NCBI RefSeq assembly: GCF_016714285.1
Contig: NZ_JADJNN010000013.1
Location: 62,001 to 126,000 of the forward strand
From: Nannocystis sp.
Lineage (GTDB): Bacteria; Myxococcota_A; Polyangia; Nannocystales; Nannocystaceae
Direction: 5' to 3'
DNA: 64,000 nucleotides
Under the pieces are notes generated by a model. The model was given only the letters and a program-made list of their open reading frames with translations. It did no database searches and was not told where the DNA came from. Below, piece by piece: positions 8,709 to 18,162 of the stretch. The translations under genes were made by a program, and so were the position numbers. Numbering within the stretch: the first letter of the stretch is position 1; every line of letters starts with the position of its first letter.

Positions 8709-10309
8709 ACAGCGACTCGAGCATGACGGCCGGGGCGGTGCGCCTCCTCTCGCGCCCGCTGCCGGCGCACGCGCCCGCCGTCCCGTTGCCGCCGCCCGGG
8801 CGCCTGCTGCAAGTGTTCACCGGCGCGATCGCCATCGGCTCGACCGCCGCGGCCGTCGGCGCCTACTACATCACCCTCGCCGCCAGCTTCCCGCCGGGCA
8901 CGCTCGGCCAGTTCCTGCTGGTCCTCGGCGGCCTCGTGGTGCTCTCGATCATCGGCACCTACGCCGTCCACCTGCGCCTCAGCGCCGCCCTCATCGCCTG
9001 GCTGCGGCGCCCCGGCGACGGCGTCGCCCTGCCCGCGTGGCGCCAGGCGATCAACTACCCCGCCCACCTCTCGCTCACCGTCGGCCTCTCGGCCCTGGCC
9101 GTCTCGCTGCTGGTCGCCGGCATCACCGCGATCACCACCGGCGACGGCGACCTCGGCCTGCACATCGCCGTCGGCGGCACCCTCGCGGCGATCCTCGACG
9201 CGATCTTCGCCTGGCTCTACACCGACTGGGCGACCCGCTCCCTGCGCCGCGCCATGGCCGTGCGCGACCCGATGCTCCCCGTCAGCGGCGCCGGCATCGT
9301 CAGCCTCGGCCTCGCCGCCAAGATGGCGATCGTCATCGTCGGCGTCTCGGTGGTCGGCTCGGTGGTCGCCGGCACCCTCGCGTACCGCGAGGCCGCCCAC
9401 GCGATCGCCACCGGCAACCCCGGCTCGCTCGCCCTCCACCTCATCCTCGTCACCGCCACCGGCCTCGCCGTCAGCCTGTCCGGCTGCCTGCTCGTCACCC
9501 GCCACACCACCGAGCCCCTGCGCGAGCTGACCACCCTCGTCACCGAGCTAAACCCCGAGCGCTACACCCAGCGCGGCGTGCCGATGAGCTCCGACGAGGT
9601 CGGCAAGCTGATGGCCGCCGTCAACGCGATGCTCGGCGGCCTCGAGGAGCGCGACTTCATCAAGGACGCCTTCAGCCGCTACGTCACCCGCCAGGTCAGC
9701 GACGTGGTCCTGCAGGGCGGCCTCGAGCTGGGCGGCGAGCTGCTGACCGCGACGATCTTGATGGCCGACATCCGCGACTTCACCTCGCTGTCGGAGCGCA
9801 TGCCCCCGCGCCAGGTCGTCCGCGTGCTCAACCGCTACTTCACCGAGATGGTCGACGAGTGCATGGAGCACGGCGGCATGATCGACAAGTTCATCGGCGA
9901 CGCGATCATGGTCGTGTTCGGCGCCCCCGTGCGCCAGCCGCCCGAGCAGTCGGCCCTGAGCGCCGCGAAGGCGGCCCTGGGCATGCGCCGCCGGCTCGAG
10001 CGCCTCAACGTCGCCTTCGCCGCCGACGACCTGCCCGCCCTCCGCATCGGCATCGGCGTCCACACCGGCGAGGCGATCGCCGGCAACATCGGCGCGCCGC
10101 AGCGCCTCGACTACACGCTCATCGGCGACGTCGTCAACACCGCCGCGCGCATCGAGTCCGCCTGCAAGGAGCTCGGCTGCGACCTCCTCGTCTCCGACGC
10201 CACCCGCCAGCTCCTCGGCGAGCGCGCCCGCGTCGGCGAGGCCCGCGTCGTCCACCTCAAGGGCAAGGCCCTGCCGACCTCCGTCCACCCGCTGCTCGCG
10301 CTCGAGTGA
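8705..10309 (+). CDS. Membrane-bound class III adenylate/guanylate cyclase
   Basis: A 534-residue integral-membrane nucleotide cyclase. The N-terminal half has about six hydrophobic helices, ending with a HAMP-like linker (LTTLVTELNPER). The class III catalytic domain covers about 345-525. The two metal-binding aspartates are in ILMADIRDF (Asp355) and DKFIGDAIM (Asp399), and the transition-state residues sit in GDVVNTAARIES (Asn478, Arg482). DKFIGD with Lys before the second Asp favours ATP. The GTG start at 8705 overlaps the upstream stop (GTGA) and has GAGGAGA at 8688-8694. ATG 8723 is the alternative. Coupling to the GGGPS-like gene suggests co-regulation, perhaps a membrane-lipid or stress signal feeding cAMP. 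Confidence 0.88.
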   Translation: MNSDSSMTAGAVRLLSRPLPAHAPAVPLPPPGRLLQVFTGAIAIGSTAAAVGAYYITLAASFPPGTLGQFLLVLGGLVVLSIIGTYAVHLRLSAALIAWLRRPGDGVALPAWRQAINYPAHLSLTVGLSALAVSLLVAGITAITTGDGDLGLHIAVGGTLAAILDAIFAWLYTDWATRSLRRAMAVRDPMLPVSGAGIVSLGLAAKMAIVIVGVSVVGSVVAGTLAYREAAHAIATGNPGSLALHLILVTATGLAVSLSGCLLVTRHTTEPLRELTTLVTELNPERYTQRGVPMSSDEVGKLMAAVNAMLGGLEERDFIKDAFSRYVTRQVSDVVLQGGLELGGELLTATILMADIRDFTSLSERMPPRQVVRVLNRYFTEMVDECMEHGGMIDKFIGDAIMVVFGAPVRQPPEQSALSAAKAALGMRRRLERLNVAFAADDLPALRIGIGVHTGEAIAGNIGAPQRLDYTLIGDVVNTAARIESACKELGCDLLVSDATRQLLGERARVGEARVVHLKGKALPTSVHPLLALE

Positions 10310-10488
10310 GCCCGCGTCACGCTCGCGTGCACTCGCCTGCACCCGATCTGGCCGGAGTGAAATAGCGACGCAACCACCCGCGTGGTGCCAGCGTGAAGCG
10401 CGACGCGACCACCGCTCACGCTCGCTCGCACGCCCGCGCGACACGCGGCCGTGGACTCGCTGGCACACCCGGCGTAACGTCGATTGTG

Positions 10489-11154
10489 ATGGGAGAACCC
10501 GCCGATCTGCGCTCCACCTGGGCCATGCGCCGGACCAGCTACACGCCGGCGCAGGCCACTGTCCTCGTCCACGCCCTCGCCGACGCCGCCCGCGACGCCT
10601 GTACCACCCACTTCCCGGCCTCCGAGGGCTATCAGACCTCCGCCACCGAGCTGCACGGCATGGTCGAGGGCGTGCGGGTCTCGGTCTCGAAGGGCGACTT
10701 CTCGGCCGTGGTCAGCACCCAGTGCTACCTCGAGCCGATCGGCCCGAGCAGCCGCGAGGTGGCGCTGCGCCAGGTCGCCGCCGTGCACCAAGCACCGCCG
10801 CCGCTGCCCAGCATTCGCATGCTCGAGGTCGCCAGGCCCGCGCTCCTGCTCGTCGTCGGCAGCGCCCTCGTGTTCGCCCTCATCTCCACCCTCAGCGCCA
10901 GCGGCCTCGGCGGCTACTTCCGCCTCTCGCTGTGGATGAGCTTCATGATCATGATGGCCCCCGCCGTCGCCTGGCTGCTCGGCGCCCGCGCCTCGATGCA
11001 GATCGACGCGCTCGCCGCGACCCGCTCGGCCTTCCTCGACCAGGTCCACACCCTCGCCGAGCACGAGTCACGCTGGCGTCGGCTGCTGCACGCGATGCAG
11101 GACCAGCAGGCCCTGGTGCTGCAGCACCGGGCGCTGCCGTTTCGCCGCAGCTGA
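10489..11154 (+). CDS. Hypothetical protein with two membrane helices
   Basis: A 221-residue protein of unknown family. A soluble N-terminal domain of about 105 residues (alpha/beta) precedes two hydrophobic helices at about 113-135 and 148-168, then a charged helical tail. No signal peptide. ATG 10489 was preferred over an in-frame GTG three bases upstream and a far-upstream ATG at 10393, because residues encoded before 10489 are Arg/His-rich and look non-coding. It ends one base before the stop of the convergent MazG-like gene, so the two genes share a terminus. Confidence 0.6.
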   Translation: MGEPADLRSTWAMRRTSYTPAQATVLVHALADAARDACTTHFPASEGYQTSATELHGMVEGVRVSVSKGDFSAVVSTQCYLEPIGPSSREVALRQVAAVHQAPPPLPSIRMLEVARPALLLVVGSALVFALISTLSASGLGGYFRLSLWMSFMIMMAPAVAWLLGARASMQIDALAATRSAFLDQVHTLAEHESRWRRLLHAMQDQQALVLQHRALPFRRS

Positions 11155-11430
11155 CTAGCGGTTGAGCCGCCCGACGATCTCCGCCGGGCTGCGCTCGGCC
11201 AGCTGCTTCGCCGCCGCGTCGAGGTCGACCCCGCAGCGGTTGGCCAGCGAGAGCAGCACGAACAGCACGTCGGCCATCTCCTTGTCGACGTCCGGCCCGC
11301 CGCGCAGCGCCGCCTCGCCGAGCTGCCCCGACTGGATCAGCAAGCGAGCGACCCCGTAGTCGAGCGGCAGGTGTTCAAGTGCGGCGCCGAAGTTCTCACG
11401 GGCCCAGTTCTGCAGCTTGGCGATGTCCAT
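11155..11430 (-). CDS. MazG-like nucleotide pyrophosphohydrolase
   Basis: A 91-residue all-alpha protein of the MazG/dUTPase-like superfamily, which hydrolyses (d)NTPs to NMPs, often as house-cleaning of damaged nucleotides. The second half of the metal-binding pattern is clear: KEMADVLFVLLSLANRCGVDL with Glu51, Asp54, Asn64 and Asp69. The first Glu pair is reduced to GQLGEAAL (Glu39). The length fits single-domain MazG-like proteins that act as dimers or tetramers. Substrate not predictable. It lies between an unrelated convergent gene and the 3' end of a giant envelope gene. Confidence 0.75.
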   Translation of the reverse strand: MDIAKLQNWARENFGAALEHLPLDYGVARLLIQSGQLGEAALRGGPDVDKEMADVLFVLLSLANRCGVDLDAAAKQLAERSPAEIVGRLNR

Positions 11431-11523
11431 ACAACGGTCTCCGGCGCCAGCTTCTCACTCACAGGCTGGGAGCGCAAACCGGTCCGGGACCGTGCAGATG
11501 GCCCTTGCGCGCGTGTGCGCGCA

Positions 11524-14500
11524 CTACAGCGACTCGTCGTCGTCGTCGGGCATCATCTCCTCCGGCTCCGTCTTCGGCCGGCGCGCCAGCGGACGCGGGC
11601 TCGGCGGCGGCGGCGTGATACGGGTGCGCGGCGCCACGGCCTCGGGCACCGGCGCCGCCGGCTGAGCCGGCACCACCCGCGCCGTCGCGGTCGACACCGG
11701 CCGCTCCCTCGTCCCCGGCGCGACCACCTCGGCCGAGGGCAGCGTGTCCGACGGGCTCGGCGTCCGCGTCGGCAAGGGCCCCAGCCCCGGCGCGGGTGCG
11801 GTGTTCGGCGGCGCCTCGGCGTCGACCACCGACTGCCCGGTGTGCGGCGAATAGATCGCCTCCGAGGCCGACGATGTATGCGCCTGCATCGGCCCCGAGC
11901 TCACCTGTGTGACCACCGAGCGCTGCACCGTCGACGCGCTGCTCGGCCCGCTCAGCCGCGGCGACGGCGTCGGCGAGCGCGGCGGCGTCAACGGCCGCCA
12001 CAGCCCGCCTGCGTTGAAGCTCTGCCACGCCCACGGCAACCAGCGCACCAGCGACCAGGCCAGCCACAGCGCCCACGCCAGCATCAGCCCGCGGTACCAC
12101 CACATCGACACCGACAGCACCCACGGCCGCGGCACCAGCCCCGCGCCCGCGTCGCTGGCGTCGACCCGGTCCTGATACCACGCCAGGCTGCTGCCGAACG
12201 AGCCGTTGCCCTCGATCTGCATGTCCGGCTGTCCGAGCAGGCCCTTGTGGATCGCCTCGATCATGCAGATGCACGCGATCAGCGTCCAGCTGACCAGCAA
12301 CAGCTGACGCAGGTCGTACCACCACGCTGGCACCCCGGCGTGATCGCGGCGCCACGCCAGCGCGAGGAACCAGCCGACCACGAGCATCGCCATCGGCACC
12401 TCGATCGGCGACAGCCCGAGCCCGAGCAGGAACCACTGGTGCCCGCGCAGCGGCGTCCAGCGCAGCCGGCTGAGCACCGCCGCCGTGATCAGCAGCATGA
12501 TGACGAACGACCAGAACAGCACCGCCGGCCCGAGCCGCGGCCCGCCGACCAGCAAGATCCAGCGGCTCGTCGGGAACTGCATGCGCACGTTCACGTTGAC
12601 CGCCGGCGCCCCGAGGTCGACCACCGGCGCCGCGTAGCGCTGGCCGAGCTCATGCGTCTCGCGCCACGCCAGCTCGATGCGCTGCGAGCCCGGCTCGATC
12701 GGCAGCCGCACCAGCTGACCGTCCTGGCCGATCGTCTGGCGCTGTCCATTGATCGTCACCGTCTGCAGCAGCGCGTCCGGCGGGATCGTGACCACGTGAT
12801 GCCCGCCCCGGCTGCTGCGCAGCCCGAGCTCCAGGCGAGCGTCGACCGCCCGCACGCCCGGGTCGAGGCTGAGCGTCGCGCTGTCGATCGTCAGCGTCTG
12901 GCCCGGCACGCCCTGCGGCCGCGTCACCGTCAGCGCCACCCGCTCGCCCGGCCACGGCCGCCACTCCCGCAGCCCCGCCTCGCCCTGGCGCACCGTCGGC
13001 GCGCCCTCGTGCTCGACGTGCCACACCGGCCCGACCTCGACCTGCCACACCTCCGTCCACGGCTCGCCCGTCGCCGCCGTCAACGCGACCTGCTCCGTGA
13101 TCGGCAGCACCGAGGTCCAGGTCAGCTCGCTCTGGTCCGGCGCCATGTTGACCAGCACCTTGCCGCCCTCGACCCGCTGCTCCGCCGTCGTCACCGACTC
13201 GCCCGGCAGCAGCGGGACCGCCACCACCACCGCCGAACCATTCGGCGTCAGGCGCACGACCCGGCTCGTCAGCTCCCACGACAGCCCCAGCTGCAGCGAG
13301 CGCTCGAGGCGGACGAAGGGCGGCAAGTTGCCGACCTCGAGCTCCGCCGCCGGCGCGCTCGCGTCCTGCGGGCTCAAGCGGGTCAACTGCAGGTTGTCGT
13401 CGGCCAGCCCGTCCTCGTGCAGGCCGTCGACGGTCCAGCCCTTCGCCTTCGCCTCGATGCGATGCGGCTTGAGCGGCAGGGCGATCTGCACCGTCTCGCG
13501 CACCGGCAGCGGCCCCTCGAGCACGATCTCATGGCGACCCGGCGACAGCTGCAGCGTCAGCGTCCCGTCGGCCCCGCGCGCCAGCCCCGAGCTCGTCGGC
13601 GCCGCGTCGACGATCACCGAGGTCGGCAACCACTGCTCCGCCGAGCCCGGCAGCGGCACACCGACCGGCGCCGCGACGTGCAGCTCCTGGACGATCCGCA
13701 GCCCCTTCTCGCTCGCCTCGATGCGCATCCGCGGGCTCGTCACGCAGCCCGGCAAGCACTCCGGCGCCTCCGTCAGCCGCGTCTTCAGCTCGCCCAGCAG
13801 CTCCGCGCTCGGCGTGTCGGCGCGGGCGCTCGCCGGCGCCAACACGCCGGCCCCGAGCACCAGCAACAGCGCCGCCGCCGAGCCCACGCCCGCAGCGGCG
13901 CCGCGCGCCCGCCGACGTCCGAACGCGCCGAACACCGCCAACAGCAGCGTCACCAGGAACAGCACGCGGATGAACGCCAGCGCCAGGTTCAGGTGCGGCG
14001 GCAGCAGGTACAGGCGCAGCTGTTGGTCGCGCGCGACCGGCCCGTTCCACGCCAGCGACACCGCGCGCCACTGCCAGTCGGGCACGCCCGAGCCGGTCTG
14101 CACCACCGTGTTCGCGTCGTACTCGCGCAGCTTCTGTTGCTTGCGCATCAGCGCCTTCTGGCTCCACTCGCCGTTGCTGCTGTTGCTGCTCCCGTACACA
14201 TCCGCCTTGCCGCGCTCCTGCTCGACCTGGATCTGGTCGTAGGCGCCGCCGTCCTCCGGGATGGCCCCGCCCATCGGCTCCGCCGCGAACCTGGGCGCGC
14301 CATCGTCGGGCCGGCCCATCGTGCCCTCCTCGCCGCCGCGGTAGTCCGTGGCCGTCGGCATCGCCTGCGCGGGCATCGAGTCACGCTTGCCGCCGAGCAC
14401 CCCGAGGCCGAAGCCGTCGTCATCGCTGCGCACCGCGAGCGCCGGGTACAGCCCGCCGCGCACCTGCTGCACGGTGAACGCGATCACGAAGCCCGTCAGC

Positions 14501-16170
14501 GTCACCAGGGCGCCGAGGCAGTAGATGCGGGCCAGCGCGCGCAGCTTGCCGTCCGGCAGCGCGCGCTGCAGGGCCTCGCCGACCAGCACGAAGATCCACA
14601 CCGTCCGCGGCGCCATCCACTCCGGGAACGCCAGCGCCAGCGTGACCACGGCCAGCGTGCCCCAGGCCCACCCGTACAGCCTGGCGATCGCGATCGAGAT
14701 CACCAGCACGAGGAAGATGTCGAGCAAGGTCCAGCGCTGCAGCCAGGTGTCGTCGATCTCATCGACCCCGGTGCTGTGCAGCAGCCGCCAACCCGGCGGC
14801 AGGTGGAGTTGCCCCCGCACGCTGGCGAAGTCCTGGTCCCAGTCGACCGCCGACAGCCCCATCTCCAGCCCGCCCGCCGGCACCCGCAGGTCCGCGCTCA
14901 GCTGCAGCCGGGTGCTGCGCAGCTCGACCCCCGGCTGGCCGCCCTCGACCAGCGCCGTGATGAACTGCGGGCTCCCGGCCGCCGCCGCGTAGCCCAGCTG
15001 CGCCGGCGTGCGCACCTCGAGGCGACGGGTGTTGAACACGTCGCCCTCCAGCATGTCGCGCACCGTGAAGCCGCGACCATCGAAGTCGAGCCACCAGCTG
15101 CGCACGAGCGTCAGCTGATCGGGCCCGCGGTCGACCTCGCCGCGGTGGGTCTCGCCCAGCATCATCGCGTCGCCGGGGCGCACGCGGTAGGCCGGCAGGC
15201 GCTTCCACTCGTCGGGCAGCAGCGTCTGCTGCGGGTCGACCGCGCTGACGCCCGTGATCTCGACGCGCCGCAGCGTCGGCTCGGCCGCGAAGGCCCAGAT
15301 CTCCTCGGCCGCCCACGGCCCCTCGCTCGTGCCCAGCCGCAGCTCCGGCAGCGGCCCCGGCCCGCGCGCGTCGATCGCGATCGTCCAGCGCCCCGGACGG
15401 ATCTGGACCCGCAGTCGCCCGTCGCCCTCGAGCCGCGCCGGCAGCTCGCTGCGCACCGCCATCGGCACGAAGCCGTCGAGCAGCGCCTTGCCCAGCAGCA
15501 CCTCGCGGTTCTTGCCCGACGCGTGGATCTCCACCTGGGTCGTCACCACCAGCGGGATGCTGTCGGCGATCCTTCGGTGCACCGTCACGTCGAGCAGGTT
15601 CTCCTCGCCGCCCTCGGCCTCGCGCTTCTGCAGCCACAGCACGCCGGTGTTGTCGCGCTGCGGGAACGCCACCGCCTCGCTGCGGACCTTCAGCGCCAGC
15701 AGCCCCGTCTCCGCCGGCACGCACAGCTTCTCCGGCAGGCTGTCCCACTCGAACACGCCCTGCACGCGGTGCAGACCCGGCTCGAGCTCGATGCCGGGCT
15801 TGCCGTCCTTCACCTGCACCACCACCAGCACGTCCGCGACCTTCACCTCCTGCGGCCAGCGCTCGTCGTCCCCGGGCAGCGGCACCCAGCTGCGCTCGAG
15901 CACCAGCCACTCCTGCACGAACTCCCCGCGGGTGTCGCCGAGCGCCAGCTCGAGCCGCGACGGCCAGGTGCAGCGGCGCTGGTCGGTGGTCGCGTGGATG
16001 TACGGACACGCCGAGCCCGCGACGTCGTGGAGCACCCACGGCACCCACGCCTTGAGCGGCTCGGGCACCTCGGCGGCGGTCAGCGGCGCCGCGTGTACAC
16101 CGCCGGCGACGAGCCAGGCGAACAGGGCGGCGAGGGTGCACCAGGGGGAGCTACGAGCGATGCGTGCCAT
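11524..16170 (-). CDS. Giant envelope protein with signal peptide and several membrane segments
   Basis: A 1,548-residue protein I cannot place in a family. ATG 16170 opens a signal peptide (residues 1-27). The rest is a beta-rich extracytoplasmic region in two halves, interrupted near 476-560 and 730-770 by hydrophobic clusters and closed by membrane segments between about 1,200 and 1,370. Both beta-rich halves contain similar strings (LSPGRHEIVLEG, LEPGSQRIEL-like turns), which suggests an internal duplication. A Pro/Ser/Thr-rich region and an acidic C-terminus (EEMMPDDDDESL) follow. The frame is open 138 bases upstream, but that part lacks coding character. Monocistronic. A role in envelope assembly or sensing is a guess. 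Confidence 0.7.
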   Translation of the reverse strand: MARIARSSPWCTLAALFAWLVAGGVHAAPLTAAEVPEPLKAWVPWVLHDVAGSACPYIHATTDQRRCTWPSRLELALGDTRGEFVQEWLVLERSWVPLPGDDERWPQEVKVADVLVVVQVKDGKPGIELEPGLHRVQGVFEWDSLPEKLCVPAETGLLALKVRSEAVAFPQRDNTGVLWLQKREAEGGEENLLDVTVHRRIADSIPLVVTTQVEIHASGKNREVLLGKALLDGFVPMAVRSELPARLEGDGRLRVQIRPGRWTIAIDARGPGPLPELRLGTSEGPWAAEEIWAFAAEPTLRRVEITGVSAVDPQQTLLPDEWKRLPAYRVRPGDAMMLGETHRGEVDRGPDQLTLVRSWWLDFDGRGFTVRDMLEGDVFNTRRLEVRTPAQLGYAAAAGSPQFITALVEGGQPGVELRSTRLQLSADLRVPAGGLEMGLSAVDWDQDFASVRGQLHLPPGWRLLHSTGVDEIDDTWLQRWTLLDIFLVLVISIAIARLYGWAWGTLAVVTLALAFPEWMAPRTVWIFVLVGEALQRALPDGKLRALARIYCLGALVTLTGFVIAFTVQQVRGGLYPALAVRSDDDGFGLGVLGGKRDSMPAQAMPTATDYRGGEEGTMGRPDDGAPRFAAEPMGGAIPEDGGAYDQIQVEQERGKADVYGSSNSSNGEWSQKALMRKQQKLREYDANTVVQTGSGVPDWQWRAVSLAWNGPVARDQQLRLYLLPPHLNLALAFIRVLFLVTLLLAVFGAFGRRRARGAAAGVGSAAALLLVLGAGVLAPASARADTPSAELLGELKTRLTEAPECLPGCVTSPRMRIEASEKGLRIVQELHVAAPVGVPLPGSAEQWLPTSVIVDAAPTSSGLARGADGTLTLQLSPGRHEIVLEGPLPVRETVQIALPLKPHRIEAKAKGWTVDGLHEDGLADDNLQLTRLSPQDASAPAAELEVGNLPPFVRLERSLQLGLSWELTSRVVRLTPNGSAVVVAVPLLPGESVTTAEQRVEGGKVLVNMAPDQSELTWTSVLPITEQVALTAATGEPWTEVWQVEVGPVWHVEHEGAPTVRQGEAGLREWRPWPGERVALTVTRPQGVPGQTLTIDSATLSLDPGVRAVDARLELGLRSSRGGHHVVTIPPDALLQTVTINGQRQTIGQDGQLVRLPIEPGSQRIELAWRETHELGQRYAAPVVDLGAPAVNVNVRMQFPTSRWILLVGGPRLGPAVLFWSFVIMLLITAAVLSRLRWTPLRGHQWFLLGLGLSPIEVPMAMLVVGWFLALAWRRDHAGVPAWWYDLRQLLLVSWTLIACICMIEAIHKGLLGQPDMQIEGNGSFGSSLAWYQDRVDASDAGAGLVPRPWVLSVSMWWYRGLMLAWALWLAWSLVRWLPWAWQSFNAGGLWRPLTPPRSPTPSPRLSGPSSASTVQRSVVTQVSSGPMQAHTSSASEAIYSPHTGQSVVDAEAPPNTAPAPGLGPLPTRTPSPSDTLPSAEVVAPGTRERPVSTATARVVPAQPAAPVPEAVAPRTRITPPPPSPRPLARRPKTEPEEMMPDDDDESL

Positions 16171-16370
16171 GGCGATCAGCCCACAGGGTACAGCGCCGCG
16201 TCCCTCGCAGGGGCCCGCCAGCAGGCTCCCCGGCCGCGCCAGGACGCCGTCCACGAGGGCCCGCGCGATCGCGGCGAGAACAACGTCCCGCTGGCAGAGC
16301 GCGGCCATCCGGCCTGCCCCACATGGGCCCGCCTTGCGCTCCGACGCGCCCGTGCCGCAGACTCGCGCGC

Positions 16371-16796
16371 GTGCAATCGCCCACCGACTCGGAGCTGCGC
16401 GATCTGTTCGCCGCCACGCGAACGATCGCCATCCTCGGCGCCAACACGGAGCCGGGCAAGCCGGCCTACTACGTGCCGCAGTACCTGGCCGCCCACGGCT
16501 TCCAGGTCCACCCCGTCAACCCGAACTTCGTCGGCCGCAGCCTCTTCGGTCACCCCGTCGTCGCCAGCCTCGACGAGCTGGACACCGCGATCGACGTGGT
16601 CGACGTGTTCCGCCGCTCCGACGCGCTGATGGCCCACGTCCCCGAGATCCTCGCCATGCACCCCCTGCCGAAGCTCGTGTGGCTGCAGCTCGGCATCCGC
16701 CACGCCGAGTTCGCCCGCACCCTCCGCGGCGCCGGCATCCGCGTGATCCAGGACCGCTGCACCCTCGCCGAGCACCGCCGCCTGTTCCCCGCCTGA
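16371..16796 (+). CDS. CoA-binding (Rossmann-fold) protein, YccU-like
   Basis: A 141-residue protein of the CoA-binding domain family (YccU-type), a Rossmann fold related to the N-terminal domain of succinyl-CoA synthetase alpha. Family marks: IAILGANTEPGKPAYYVPQY near the start, the VHPVNPNF strand, VVDVFRRSD and VWLQLGIRH (where other members have a Cys after the first half). The C-terminal IQDRCTLAEHRR matches the usual DRCxxxEH end. A GTG start was chosen because the upstream in-frame region is the 5' flank of the divergent giant gene. The last 29 bases of the gene are nearly repeated just downstream (16810-16838). Confidence 0.85.
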   Translation: MQSPTDSELRDLFAATRTIAILGANTEPGKPAYYVPQYLAAHGFQVHPVNPNFVGRSLFGHPVVASLDELDTAIDVVDVFRRSDALMAHVPEILAMHPLPKLVWLQLGIRHAEFARTLRGAGIRVIQDRCTLAEHRRLFPA

Positions 16797-16809
16797 GCCG
16801 CCTCCGCGG

Positions 16810-16838
16810 CCGAGCACCCCCGCCTGTTCCCCGCCTCC
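16810..16838. repeat. Near-copy of the 3' end of the preceding gene
   Basis: GCCGAGCACCCCCGCCTGTT and the bases after it repeat 16768-16796 (the end of the CoA-binding gene) almost exactly, the main change being CACCGCC to CACCCCC. This is a direct duplication of about 29 bases, 42 bases apart, with one copy coding and one intergenic. Confidence 0.7.
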
Positions 16839-16884
16839 GGGGTGAAAACTGGACAGCCCCGCGTCGCTGCCCTACGCCCGGCCG

Positions 16885-18159
16885 GTGCCAGCTCGCCGCC
16901 TCGCCCTCCTCTGCCTCGCCAGCTGCGCCCCCGCGGTCCCCGACGGCCCGAGTGCACCTGTCCCCGAGGACAGCTCACCCCACGCCGCAGCAGCCGCCGC
17001 GGTCCCGGACGGCCGCTCGAACATACCTGTCCCCGAGGACAGCCCCGCCGCGCCACCTGCCCCAAAGGCCAGCCTGGCCCCGCTCCGCCTGCTCCACGCG
17101 AACGTCCGCACCTACGCCCCGCTGGCCGACGGCGGCCTGCTGGTGACCCCGGGCCCGACCTGGGTCGAGCAGGGCGGCGACCTCGTCCCCGAGGGCGACA
17201 CCTCGCTGCAGCGCCTCGACCCCGCGACCGGCGCCCTCACCCCGTGGTCGCAGGAGTGGTCGCCCGCGGCCGCCGGCTGGCGCCTGCGGCGAGGCAGCGA
17301 CGTCACGGAGCTCGGCCCCGAGGTCAGCGACGACGGCCGCCTGGTCGCCCTCGGCCACGCCTTCGAGCTGCGCGGCGGCCCGCCCGGCGAGCGCAACGAG
17401 CTGGTGGCGATCGTCGTCTCGCGCAGCGACGGCAGCGAACCGCGCTGCGTCGGCGTCGGCGTCCCCAGCGACGACCCGCCGCCCTTCTATTGGAGCCGCG
17501 ACAGCCGCCGCCTCATCGGCGACTGGAGCCTCGCCTGCAGCCCCGACGCCCGCGCCCGCCCGGTCTCGCTGAGCGACGCCGACCCCGGCGAGTGGCCCGG
17601 CCGCATGCGCTGGCAGGACCTCGTCGACGGCCGCGGCGGCGAGCTCCCCTACCACTGGGTCTGGGAGGGCCGCGACCCGCTCGGCGACCGCGTCGTCGCC
17701 GACTTCTCGGGCCCCGATGGCTCCGGCCTCGAGATCTTCGACCTCGCCACCGGCGCCACCCTCACCCAGCTCGTCGACCCGCCCGCCGAGGAGCTCCGGA
17801 GCGGCCGCTGGGTCGCCGCCGACGCCGTGCTGATCGACGTCACCCGCGCGCGCGACCGCGAGTACATCAGCCAGCGCCTCGTGTACACCGACGGCCGCAG
17901 CGTCGCCATCACCGGCCCGCGCTGGCAGATCTACACCCGCCTGCCCGACGGCCAGCTGCTGATGAGCCGCGACGGCGGTGTCAGCGTCGAGCAGGGCCGC
18001 GTCGACTGGACCCGCCTCCACACCCTGCAGGCCCGCCCGCGCCCGGAGCTCGCGCGCTTCACCTCGGACCGGCAGCTGCCGGCGCAGTGGCAGCCCGGCC
18101 TCGGCGGCGTGCTGATCCACGAGCCCGACGAGGGCACGCTCTACCTCGCCGCGATCTGA
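16885..18159 (+). CDS. Lipoprotein with beta-propeller-like repeats
   Basis: A 424-residue lipoprotein: GTG start, short signal peptide, lipobox at Cys14 (CLASC). Residues 15-55 form a Pro/Ala linker with two copies of a VPDG-xx-PVPEDS unit, produced by two copies of a palindromic DNA repeat. The body has TolB/WD40-like strand patterns (PEVSDDGRLVALG, YWSRDSRRLIGDW, DIFDLATG-type turns), consistent with a six- or seven-bladed propeller that reports stored values. No catalytic motif seen. It ends four bases before the convergent glutaredoxin-like gene. Confidence 0.7.
   Translation: MPARRLALLCLASCAPAVPDGPSAPVPEDSSPHAAAAAAVPDGRSNIPVPEDSPAAPPAPKASLAPLRLLHANVRTYAPLADGGLLVTPGPTWVEQGGDLVPEGDTSLQRLDPATGALTPWSQEWSPAAAGWRLRRGSDVTELGPEVSDDGRLVALGHAFELRGGPPGERNELVAIVVSRSDGSEPRCVGVGVPSDDPPPFYWSRDSRRLIGDWSLACSPDARARPVSLSDADPGEWPGRMRWQDLVDGRGGELPYHWVWEGRDPLGDRVVADFSGPDGSGLEIFDLATGATLTQLVDPPAEELRSGRWVAADAVLIDVTRARDREYISQRLVYTDGRSVAITGPRWQIYTRLPDGQLLMSRDGGVSVEQGRVDWTRLHTLQARPRPELARFTSDRQLPAQWQPGLGGVLIHEPDEGTLYLAAI
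16958..17042. repeat. Two in-frame copies of palindrome CTGTCCCCGAGGACAG
   Basis: Identical 16-base palindromic units (arms CTGTCC/GGACAG, loop CCGA) lie at 16958-16973 and 17027-17042 inside the linker of a lipoprotein gene. Their flanks are also similar (CCGCGGTCCC then GACGGCC), so the repeat unit is about 69 bases and was probably duplicated with its surroundings. Both copies encode PVPEDS in frame. Confidence 0.85.
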
Positions 18160-18162
18160 CGC

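Noticed and set aside
11371..16629. Plus-strand frame of 1,752 codons antisense to the giant envelope gene
   Set aside because: Arg/Pro/His-rich shadow of high-GC codon bias; the minus-strand frame has signal peptide, membrane segments and normal composition.
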